Below are positions 1-5,826 of a DNA stretch of 52,349 bases, one piece after another. This DNA comes from Micavibrio sp. Its GTDB lineage: Bacteria > Patescibacteriota > Minisyncoccia > Moranbacterales > GCA-2747515. The first letter of the stretch is position 1, and every line of letters starts with the position of its first letter. The position numbers and the translations under genes are program-made. A model generated the notes under the pieces. That model ran no database searches. It saw nothing but the letters and a program-made list of their open reading frames with translations, and was not told the DNA's origin. The DNA is taken from positions 1-52,349 of the forward strand of contig DYDB01000002.1 of the NCBI GenBank assembly GCA_020718085.1, given 5' to 3'.

Positions 1-240
1 TTAGCTGATATGCCAAACAAATTAACGAAACGTGTTGGTGATAAAATTTGGTGGAATGCAACGGACGATGAGGAAATCGATGAATACAAGTATTATTTCA
101 ATGGCAAAAAAACAAAAACTGAAGAAGCATTCTTTTTTGTGCCACAGGATACAAAGGCAGGTACATATATCCTGGAAATTCGTGCATATGATAAAGCGGG
201 AAATAAAGATGTAAAACACGTGACGATTGTGGTGCGATAA
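1..240 (+). CDS. C-terminal end of a secreted or surface Ig-like protein (partial)
   Basis: The frame is open at the left edge of the window, so only the last 79 codons are visible and the true start lies upstream. The visible segment has alternating hydrophobic residues and an acidic, aromatic-rich pattern, and it ends in a beta-strand-like stretch (TYILEIRAYDKAGNKD, then VTIVV). That ending is typical of the last strands of bacterial Ig-like or fibronectin-type domains, where the AYDKAGN turn is common. It is probably the end of an extracellular multi-domain protein. No catalytic motif is visible. A hairpin terminator follows 6 bases after the stop. Confidence 0.6.
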   Translation, partial: LADMPNKLTKRVGDKIWWNATDDEEIDEYKYYFNGKKTKTEEAFFFVPQDTKAGTYILEIRAYDKAGNKDVKHVTIVVR

Positions 241-246
241 AAAAAG

Positions 247-282
247 AAAACGACTTTTACCTGTTTGGATAAAAGTCGTTTT
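247..282 (+). terminator. Rho-independent terminator after the Ig-like gene
   Basis: A 13-bp perfect stem (247-259 with 270-282) closes a 10-nt loop. The right arm runs into a T-tract. The left arm begins with A residues, so it can also serve the converging small gene on the minus strand. Confidence 0.8.
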
Positions 283-303
283 TTTGAAACAAATGGATAC
301 CAA

Positions 304-636
304 TTAATTCAAATGAAGCCATAGATGCTTTTTCGCTGCCTCAACAATATCTTCGTTCTCATATTCCAATACAAATTCCTGTAGAACGATTTTCGTAGAT
401 TGTGAAAGACCTGTTGAGCGAAGTAGTTGGCAATAGGCGATGAATCTTGTCTCAGTGTCGCCGATGTCCAGTAATTTGACCAAAGCTCTTTCTGCTTCGG
501 GACATTCGTTATGTATGCGGATCATGCCAAGCTCATTCACTAATGTGTGATCGGATTTTTTTTCTTGGATGAGATCCCATATTTCTCTTGCTGGTAGATC
601 TGTTTTTCGTGCTGTTGCAATTATTGCAAACATCAT
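304..636 (-). CDS. Small helical protein of unknown function
   Basis: This is a 110-residue protein. The start is placed at the ATG at 636 because a strong ribosome-binding site (AGGGGGAA, about 643-650) lies just upstream, which rules out the longer frame to 693. The sequence is mostly amphipathic helix (RALVKLLDIGDTETRFIAY, then LQEFVLEYENEDIVEAAKKH), in the style of HEAT or TPR-like helical pairs. I do not recognise a family. A protein of similar size and style, also with a strong Shine-Dalgarno, lies at 34837-35157, and the two may be distant relatives. The gene is monocistronic and ends near the bidirectional terminator at 247-282. Confidence 0.65.
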   Translation of the reverse strand: MMFAIIATARKTDLPAREIWDLIQEKKSDHTLVNELGMIRIHNECPEAERALVKLLDIGDTETRFIAYCQLLRSTGLSQSTKIVLQEFVLEYENEDIVEAAKKHLWLHLN

Positions 637-754
637 AAATGATTCCCCCTTAAATATGATTGATGTTAAATAAACAGATAAGACACGAAACATCAGGCTA
701 GCACATTATTTTTGTATGGTCAAGGGTTGTTGCCATTGTGTGATGGTGCACAAA

Positions 755-779
755 AAAACCGCTCGATGTGAGCGGTTTT
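755..779 (-). terminator. Terminator of the infC-rpmI-rplT operon
   Basis: A 10-bp perfect stem (755-764 with 770-779) with a 5-nt loop lies 17 nt beyond the rplT stop. On the minus strand it is followed by a run of T. Confidence 0.85.
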
Positions 780-796
780 AGGGTATTTGTAGGAAG

Positions 797-1141
797 TTAT
801 TTGATCGCTTTCACGAACTGTGTGAATATCTCGGGATTATCCATTGCTAGTTGAGAGAGCACTTTGCGGTCAAGGATAATATCTTTCTTTTTCATTAAGT
901 CAATGAATGTTGAATATTTCAGATCATTGAGTCGAAGTGCATTGTTGAGGCGGATGATCCACAAATTACGCATTGTACGCTTTTTTGTGCGGCGATCACG
1001 ATATTTGTAAATTCCTGCCTTGATCACAGCCTGCTTTGCTGTTACATAATGTGATTTACGACGCCATCGAAAGCCTTTTGCAAGTTTGAGAAGATTCTTT
1101 CTACGTTTATTGGCAGCAACACCTCTTTTTACTCTAGCCAT
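797..1141 (-). CDS. rplT: 50S ribosomal protein L20
   Basis: A protein of 114 residues, close to the usual L20 length of about 117. It begins MARVKRGVAANKRRKN and carries the conserved GFRWRRKSHYVTAKQAV and YRDRRTKKRTMR segments that bind 23S rRNA. L20 is an early assembly protein of the large subunit and in many bacteria represses its own operon. It is the last gene of the infC-rpmI-rplT unit, 39 nt after rpmI, and is followed by a terminator. No strong Shine-Dalgarno precedes the ATG. I did not find a clear L20-binding pseudoknot in the short upstream spacers. Confidence 0.97.
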   Translation of the reverse strand: MARVKRGVAANKRRKNLLKLAKGFRWRRKSHYVTAKQAVIKAGIYKYRDRRTKKRTMRNLWIIRLNNALRLNDLKYSTFIDLMKKKDIILDRKVLSQLAMDNPEIFTQFVKAIK

Positions 1142-1180
1142 ATGTTTTGGGTAATTCTCGATTAATTAAAATGATTTAGT

Positions 1181-1372
1181 TTACACAAGTGCCTTCAGAA
1201 TATTTTTTTCATCCGTTTTGAAAAGACGCTTATCACTTCTCTTACTACGGGTTTTATTTCCAGATTCTTTGGCATTGAAATGATTTTGTCCTGTGGAACG
1301 ACGTGAGACTTTGCCATTCTTTGATACGGAATATTTTTTGGTCAATGCTTTGTTGGTTTTCATCTTCGGCAT
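1181..1372 (-). CDS. rpmI: 50S ribosomal protein L35
   Basis: A protein of 63 residues, very basic, beginning MPKMKTNKALTKKYSVSKNGK, with the L35 pattern of a Lys/Arg-rich body and an H-F-AK-S-K-R core (GQNHFNAKESGNKTRSKR). It is a structural protein of the large subunit. It lies between infC and rplT in the order found in most bacteria. The ATG at 1372 has no obvious Shine-Dalgarno; the upstream sequence is A/T-rich. Confidence 0.96.
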   Translation of the reverse strand: MPKMKTNKALTKKYSVSKNGKVSRRSTGQNHFNAKESGNKTRSKRSDKRLFKTDEKNILKALV

Positions 1373-1481
1373 AGTGTTTTTCTAATAAAATATACGTGCA
1401 AAATGCCTTTTTTGGCTTCTGCTGATAAAAATCAGTGACTATTAAAAGATTTTATAGTAATTTTGTTTTTTTGTCAAATAT

Positions 1482-2027
1482 CTACTCGGGTGCAATGATC
1501 GTATTGAAACCGCCGGGGAAGCGTTTGATCTCCTCCTCTGTGCGAAAAGGTACTTCTAAAAGTTTAATAAAATTTTGCATATTTTCTCTCGCGAGGTCTT
1601 GATGCGCTTTTTCGCGTCCGCGAAGAACGATCTCGATCTTTACTTTATTGCCTTTTGTGAGAAATTTTTCTGTTTGTTGTTTTTTGAAATTGAGATCGTG
1701 AGTGTCTGTGCGAATGCCGATGCGAACGCCTTTTGTACTCACAACTTTTTGTTGTGATTTACTTTGGCGAAATTGCTTGGTTTGAGCATATTGAAACTTA
1801 CCATAGTCAAGGATCTTACAGACAGGGGGGTTTGCCTTTGGAGAAACTTCAACGAGATCGAGTCCTGAAGTTTCTGCTAAAGTACGCGCTTCAGAAAGGG
1901 AAATTTCACCAATAAAATCATCATTTTGATCGATCAAAACAATCGGATCTGCAAAGATCTTTTCATTGGCGCGCATATGTGGCACCTGGGCTGTTCTTTT
2001 GGGTTTTCTGCGAAATCGTCTACGCAT
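1482..2027 (-). CDS. infC: Translation initiation factor IF-3
   Basis: A protein of 181 residues with the two-domain IF-3 layout. The N-terminal domain contains ANEKIFADPIVLIDQNDDFIGEISLSEA, followed by LVEVSPKANPPVCKILDYGKF, the signature around the inter-domain linker. The C-terminal domain contains KGVRIGIRTDTHDLNFKKQQ and KVKIEIVLRGREKAH. IF-3 binds the 30S subunit and checks start-codon choice. The gene starts with ATG, so the AUU autoregulation known from E. coli does not apply here. A basic extension (MRRRFRRKPKRTAQ) precedes the domain. First gene of the operon with rpmI and rplT. Confidence 0.97.
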   Translation of the reverse strand: MRRRFRRKPKRTAQVPHMRANEKIFADPIVLIDQNDDFIGEISLSEARTLAETSGLDLVEVSPKANPPVCKILDYGKFQYAQTKQFRQSKSQQKVVSTKGVRIGIRTDTHDLNFKKQQTEKFLTKGNKVKIEIVLRGREKAHQDLARENMQNFIKLLEVPFRTEEEIKRFPGGFNTIIAPE

Positions 2028-2050
2028 TTTAAAATAATTTACAATTTACG

Positions 2051-2120
2051 AATTTTCAATTTCCAAGAAATTTTCTCATTAATTTACAATGTGAAAATTG
2101 TAAATTGATAATTGAAAATT
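2051..2120. repeat. Nested AT-rich inverted repeats between infC and ssrA
   Basis: Two nested perfect inverted repeats lie between infC and the 3' end of tmRNA: an outer pair of 11 bp (2051-2061 with 2110-2120) and an inner pair of 10 bp (2081-2090 with 2097-2106). The sequence is almost pure A/T. On the minus strand the structure sits just downstream of ssrA and may act as its 3' boundary, but no strong T-tract follows it. Confidence 0.6.
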
Positions 2121-2127
2121 AATTTTG

Positions 2128-2551
2128 TGGAGATGGTGGGAATTGCACCCACGTCCAAATTTGTGGATCCGACAATACTTCTTACACGTTTAGAGCGTTT
2201 TTCGTGCCGATGCAAATCGGACATGTTCGATCATGGGTGATAAAGCGATCAAAAAATCCCACAGTCTATCATTGTAGATTTAGTCATAAAAAAGCAATGA
2301 TACTTCAATGCGACGAATCTCATGATATGACACCACGATCAATCTATGAGATATCGATTGTGTGATGGCTCAAGCGTTTATTACGCGAGAGACGGTGCAA
2401 AAGATGGAGCAAATGCGTTAGCAAATGCTACTTTTGCTTTGTTGATGAAGTTTGCACTTATCAATGGTGCATGCCAGTTTTACGGGGTGAACATACATGC
2501 CCGACGTGCATATTGGCAGACGACAAACTGTCGAAAGCTAAAAGCATCCCC
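2128..2551 (-). ncRNA. ssrA: Transfer-messenger RNA (tmRNA)
   Basis: The tRNA-like ends pair as expected: 5' GGGGATG (2551-2545) with CATCTCC (2135-2129), with one G-U pair. The T-arm is GTGGG-TGCAATT-CCCAC. CCA is not fully encoded. The 5' end carries the TTTAGCTTTCGAC segment typical of tmRNA. The resume codon follows the usual GCAAAC start at 2455; the tag frame runs to 2384 and ends in tandem TAA stops (2383-2378). It encodes 24 residues, starting ANFINKAK and ending FAPSLA, which is longer than the common 8-15-residue tags. The RNA rescues stalled ribosomes together with SmpB, whose gene ends 6 nt upstream on the same strand. Confidence 0.95.
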
Positions 2552-2557
2552 AATTGT

Positions 2558-3004
2558 TCATGAACGACGCAATGCACGCGCAATATTGCGATCAGTATCG
2601 CGTTTTTTGATTGACTGACGTTTATCGTACTTCGCCTTACCTTTTGCAAGGGCAAAATTCAACTTGATCAGTTTTCCCTTAGTATAAACACGAATCGGTA
2701 CCAATGTCAAGCCAGCTTGCTGCTTTTTGCCGATCAATGAGCGAATTTCTGACTTCTTCACAAGAAGTTTTCGAGATCGATTTGGGTCGTATTCTTTGAT
2801 GTTTGCTGCGTGTTTATAGAGAGGGATGAGAGCATTTGTGAGATATAGTTCATTGCCTTTGATCGTAACAAAAGCTCCTTTGAGAGACATGTGGCCGGTT
2901 TTAATTGATTTGACCTCGTGACCAAATAACGCCAAGCCTGCCTCATAGTGGTCAATGAGTTCGTAGTCGAATGTTGCTTGCTTGTTGTGAGCGATCACTG
3001 CCAT
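2558..3004 (-). CDS. smpB: SsrA-binding protein SmpB
   Basis: A protein of 148 residues, the usual size. It begins MAVIAHNKQATFDYELIDHY and contains the conserved GLALFGHEVKSIKTGHMSLKGAFV and LYLTNALIPLYKHA segments. The tail is basic (KAKYDKRQSIKKRDTDRNIARALRRS), the part that becomes a helix in the mRNA channel. SmpB binds tmRNA and brings it to stalled ribosomes. The stop codon (2560-2558) lies only 6 nt before the mature 5' end of tmRNA, so the two are almost certainly co-transcribed and the tmRNA 5' end is made by processing. Confidence 0.97.
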   Translation of the reverse strand: MAVIAHNKQATFDYELIDHYEAGLALFGHEVKSIKTGHMSLKGAFVTIKGNELYLTNALIPLYKHAANIKEYDPNRSRKLLVKKSEIRSLIGKKQQAGLTLVPIRVYTKGKLIKLNFALAKGKAKYDKRQSIKKRDTDRNIARALRRS

Positions 3005-3040
3005 AATGTTGTTATTATATCACGAAACGTGAGTATATCT

Positions 3041-3068
3041 ATCATAATGATAAAAATGGGTTCGTCAA
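3041..3068 (-). promoter_or_regulatory. Promoter of smpB-ssrA
   Basis: On the minus strand TTGACG (3068-3063) and TATGAT (3046-3041) are 16 bp apart. This predicts a transcription start near 3034 and a leader of about 30 nt. A second TATAAT lies closer to the start codon (3019-3014) but has no matching -35. Confidence 0.6.
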
Positions 3069-3141
3069 TCTTTGTTTTTGCGTTGATGTGGCGTATTTGT
3101 TATGATGATGACGCATGAGATTTTTTTAAGTGAAATTTTGT

Positions 3142-3690
3142 ATGAAAAAAATTGTATTTGTAACAGGCAACCAAAACAAAGCAGATTATTTGGCGAAGTA
3201 CCTTGATCATCCGATTGATCACAAGAAAATTGATCTGGACGAGATCCAGTCTCTCGATCTGAAGGAGATTGTTGAACATAAAGTACGACAAGCGTACAGA
3301 GAAATGAAAAAACCTGTCATTGTGGAGGATACATCTCTAGAATTCAAAGCATTGGGAGGATTGCCTGGTCCATTCATACGGTTTTTTGTTGATCATATGG
3401 ACTTCCAGACAATTTGCTCACTGCTCAATGGAAAAGATCGCACGGCTTATGCAAAATGTGCTATTGGGTTTTTTGATGGGAAAACGATAAAGATTTTTGA
3501 GAAAACACTTTCTGGACAAATCGCTAAAAAACCGTCCGGCAAAAATGGTTTTGGGTGGGATAAAATTTTTATTCCCAAGGGATATTCTGTAACGCGAGCA
3601 TCTCTCAGTGAAGCGGACGATCAAAAAACATATTTAAAACTTAAACCATTTTCTCAGTTGAAAAAATTTTTAAATGAGATCGCAATATAA
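3142..3690 (+). CDS. RdgB/HAM1-family non-canonical purine NTP pyrophosphatase
   Basis: A protein of 182 residues from the ATG at 3142; the in-frame GTG at 3130 only adds MKFC and is less likely. The family fold is clear. The N-terminus IVFVTGNQNKADYL matches the TGN-x2-K phosphate loop, VEDTSLEFKALGGLPGPF matches the EDTGL-ALGG-PG active-site region, and NGFGWDKIFIPKGY matches the GFGYDPIF motif. The enzyme hydrolyses ITP, XTP and dITP to monophosphates and so cleans the nucleotide pool. The canonical SHR near the C-terminus is not evident, so specificity may differ. The gene is alone between the smpB promoter region and the leuA leader. Confidence 0.88.
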   Translation: MKKIVFVTGNQNKADYLAKYLDHPIDHKKIDLDEIQSLDLKEIVEHKVRQAYREMKKPVIVEDTSLEFKALGGLPGPFIRFFVDHMDFQTICSLLNGKDRTAYAKCAIGFFDGKTIKIFEKTLSGQIAKKPSGKNGFGWDKIFIPKGYSVTRASLSEADDQKTYLKLKPFSQLKKFLNEIAI

Positions 3691-3715
3691 AACTGGGATT
3701 GTAAGAGTTTATAAG

Positions 3716-3743
3716 TTGACAATCCTTATATTTTTGCTATGAT
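3716..3743 (+). promoter_or_regulatory. Promoter of the leuA leader transcript
   Basis: A perfect TTGACA (3716-3721) and a TATGAT (3738-3743) are separated by 16 bp. Initiation about 7 nt past the -10 falls at about 3750, exactly the A of the first leader-peptide ATG, so that message would be leaderless. Confidence 0.85.
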
Positions 3744-3749
3744 TGCGTC

Positions 3750-3821
3750 ATGAAATATCATGCAACACAAAACCTGCTAGCTCTGCTACTCCTCGTTGAG
3801 GAAGGTTTTTGTGTTGGGTAA
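3750..3821 (+). CDS. Leucine-rich leader peptide 1 of the leuA attenuator
   Basis: A 23-residue open frame: MKYHATQ, then NLLALLLL, then VEEGFCVG. Six of seven consecutive codons (3774-3794) are Leu (CTG CTA, GCT for Ala, CTG CTA CTC CTC). It starts at the predicted transcription start with no ribosome-binding site. It ends at TAA 3819-3821, 38 nt before a terminator hairpin. Its final codons contain TGTTGGG (3812-3818), which can pair with the left arm of that terminator (3860-3866) with two G-U pairs. Such a layout is the signature of ribosome-mediated leucine attenuation. It resembles leader 2 at 3902. Confidence 0.85.
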   Translation: MKYHATQNLLALLLLVEEGFCVG

Positions 3822-3859
3822 ATGTTTTAAAGATAATATAAGACAAAACATTGATACCG

Positions 3860-3880
3860 CCTGACACTGTCAGGTTTTTT
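3860..3880 (+). terminator. Attenuator terminator 1 of leuA
   Basis: CCTGAC (3860-3865) pairs with GTCAGG (3869-3874), followed by six T (3875-3880). The left arm can instead pair with TGTTGGG inside the end of leader peptide 1, giving a mutually exclusive antiterminator. Confidence 0.85.
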
Positions 3881-3901
3881 GTTTGTCTAGACAGATTTTT
3901 T

Positions 3902-3976
3902 ATGAAACATCATTTTGTACAAAAATTGCATAAATGGTTGCCGCTCCTGCTGAGCGTATGTTTTTGTGTCGAGTGA
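3902..3976 (+). CDS. Leucine-rich leader peptide 2 of the leuA attenuator
   Basis: A 24-residue open frame: MKHHFVQKLHKW, then LPLLL, then SVCFCVE, ending in TGA at 3974-3976. It has five Leu codons, four of them within 3938-3952. It aligns with leader 1 (MK-x-H start, Q, a Leu block, then V-x2-x-FCV before the stop), so the two look like a duplication. Its last codons hold TGTCGAG (3967-3973), a perfect complement of CTCGACA (4007-4013), the left arm of terminator 2. No promoter or ribosome-binding site is obvious before it, so it is probably reached only when terminator 1 is read through. Confidence 0.8.
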   Translation: MKHHFVQKLHKWLPLLLSVCFCVE

Positions 3977-4005
3977 CGTTTTCACAAAGTTTTGTGGTAA
4001 TGGAG

Positions 4006-4030
4006 GCTCGACAGAAATGTTGAGCTTTTT
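4006..4030 (+). terminator. Attenuator terminator 2 of leuA
   Basis: GCTCGACA (4006-4013) pairs with TGTTGAGC (4018-4025) around a GAAA loop with one G-U pair, followed by five T (4026-4030). The same left arm is perfectly complementary to TGTCGAG at the end of leader peptide 2. Confidence 0.8.
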
Positions 4031-4088
4031 GGTTCGTTAACAACTGAAGGAAAAATAAGATACCTGAAAAATGAAAGGAGTGTGTGAG

Positions 4089-5714
4089 ATGGGAAAGAAA
4101 AAAGTTTGGTTGAATGATGTGACATTGCGTGAAGCTGCACAAGTGGATGGTGGTGCAATCACGCCTGCAGATCAAGATGCGTATGTGCGGAAAATCGTAC
4201 GAGGGGGCATTGATTGTATCGAAATTGGTTTTCCAGGGAGTGCCAAAGGCAATCCGAAGCGATGTCGAGAGATCGTTGATCTGGTACGGAATATGAGATT
4301 TGGTCATAAACCGATCCTCTCGGGATTGGCTCGCGCCGTGAAAGAAGACATTGATGCCGTTGCTGATGCTGGGTGTGATATGGTGCATATTTACATACCG
4401 GCAAGCGATGAACTCATGTCTGCGCAATTTGACACAAATAAGTATGGCGATACGCCGGAAGGAAAAAGGGTGTGGGCGATCGATACTGCAGTGGCAATGG
4501 TGCGTTATGCACGAGAAGTGAAAGGTTTCAAACATGTGCAATTCTCACCGGAAGATTCAGCGCGTGCTGGACGGGAGTATGTGTGCAGAATTACAGAGGC
4601 AGTCATTGACGCCGGTGCGACGAGTGTGGACCTACCAGATACAACAGGTTTGAACATCCTTAATGAATATGGGAATTTCATTGCATATGTATTTGCACAT
4701 GTGCCAAATATTCATAAAGTGCGTGTTGCATGTCATTGTCACAATGACAGTGATCATAGCACAACGAATGCCTTACAAGGAGTTCTTGCGGGCGTTACAG
4801 AAGTGCAGGGCACATTCTACGGACTGGGTGAGCGCAGTGGCATGACAAAGTTTGAATCTGTGATCATGAACATGCATACGCGCCAAGACATCTTTGGTGA
4901 CTATGTGATCCGATTTGATCCTGTGATGGTTGTGGAGATCGTGCACATGATCGCAAATTGTCTTGGTATGCCGGTACCGCGGCATTGGGTTGTTGTGGGA
5001 GAACAAAATTGCATATGCAGTTCTGGTACACATCAGGCAATTGAAGAGAAGGCGAAGAAAAATGGTGTAACCGTAAGCCCGTACTATAGTTGGGATCCTG
5101 CAAAATATGGACATGTTGGGGTAAAGACTGTGGTGACACAATTTTCAGGTAGAGAGGGTATCTCAGCTAAACTCAAAGAGCTGGGTTTTGCTGTAAAAAA
5201 AGATCAACTCATAGAGATCATGGCGGAAATCAAGCGTATTTCTGAGGGTCGTCGAGGCACATCTTTGGGTGATCGGGAAATCGTGGCTGTTGTTACGGAT
5301 GTGATCAAGGAAGTGCCATGTAGCATTGAAATTATTCATTCAACAATTGTGAGTGGCAAAGGTACAATTCCAACGGCATCTATTATTGCATCATCCGATG
5401 GTAGAAAAGAAACTGCTGTGTGTGTCGGCAATGGTCCGGTGAGTGCGGCATTTGATGCAGTTGTTACGATTGCAAAGGAGCTCTTCCCGCAATTGCAAAA
5501 ATACACGATCGTACAGGAATATTGGCGTCCCATACAGGTGACAAAGGGTGATGAGGCGCTTGGAGATGTGTATGTGCAGCTGAAAATGACGCATAATGTT
5601 ATTTCCGGTAGGGAGCATATTCACAGCGGACATGCCGTGCACGAAGATTCAATTCATGCAACAGCACAAGCAATTGCAAATGCGATCAGTTGGATGGTTG
5701 CATCTATTCAGTAA
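4089..5714 (+). CDS. leuA: 2-isopropylmalate synthase (LeuA family)
   Basis: A protein of 541 residues from the ATG at 4089, chosen because AAAGGAG (4074-4080) lies 8 nt upstream; the ATG at 4071 is part of that ribosome-binding site. The N-terminal HMGL-type TIM barrel has NDVTLRE (residues 9-15), the metal-binding HCHND (216-220) and GLGER (245-249). The C-terminal part has the LeuA dimer/regulatory features (VSGKGTIPTASI, VGNGPVSAAFDAV). The family condenses 2-oxo acids with acetyl-CoA; LeuA makes 2-isopropylmalate, the first committed step to leucine. The usual DGxQ after TLR is replaced by EAAQ, so homocitrate- or citramalate-type chemistry is possible from the protein alone. The Leu-specific double attenuator in front strongly supports the leucine branch. 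No leuBCD genes are in the window. Confidence 0.9.
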   Translation: MGKKKVWLNDVTLREAAQVDGGAITPADQDAYVRKIVRGGIDCIEIGFPGSAKGNPKRCREIVDLVRNMRFGHKPILSGLARAVKEDIDAVADAGCDMVHIYIPASDELMSAQFDTNKYGDTPEGKRVWAIDTAVAMVRYAREVKGFKHVQFSPEDSARAGREYVCRITEAVIDAGATSVDLPDTTGLNILNEYGNFIAYVFAHVPNIHKVRVACHCHNDSDHSTTNALQGVLAGVTEVQGTFYGLGERSGMTKFESVIMNMHTRQDIFGDYVIRFDPVMVVEIVHMIANCLGMPVPRHWVVVGEQNCICSSGTHQAIEEKAKKNGVTVSPYYSWDPAKYGHVGVKTVVTQFSGREGISAKLKELGFAVKKDQLIEIMAEIKRISEGRRGTSLGDREIVAVVTDVIKEVPCSIEIIHSTIVSGKGTIPTASIIASSDGRKETAVCVGNGPVSAAFDAVVTIAKELFPQLQKYTIVQEYWRPIQVTKGDEALGDVYVQLKMTHNVISGREHIHSGHAVHEDSIHATAQAIANAISWMVASIQ

Positions 5715-5723
5715 GTATAAACA

Positions 5724-5756
5724 AAAGGAGGTTTGTCACAATGACAAACCTCCTTT
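5724..5756 (+). terminator. Long hairpin after leuA
   Basis: A 15-bp perfect stem (5724-5738 with 5742-5756) with a 3-nt loop lies 10 nt after the leuA stop. The T-tail is weak. The left arm contains AAAGGAGG and the loop/right arm an in-frame ATG ACA AAC CTC CTT TAA, probably a coincidence of the stem sequence. Confidence 0.7.
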
Positions 5757-5826
5757 AAATATTTATATTGAAATATGCAGATATAAGATCAGGGTGTATA
5801 ATTAAAGACAATTAAATAAAAAATAT

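Noticed and set aside
2346-2618. Plus-strand 90-codon open frame
   Set aside because: It is the antisense of tmRNA and the end of smpB; the tmRNA fold explains the sequence.
3900-4541. Minus-strand 213-codon frame over the leuA start and leader
   Set aside because: Cys/His-rich shadow translation of leuA and its attenuator; no start signal.
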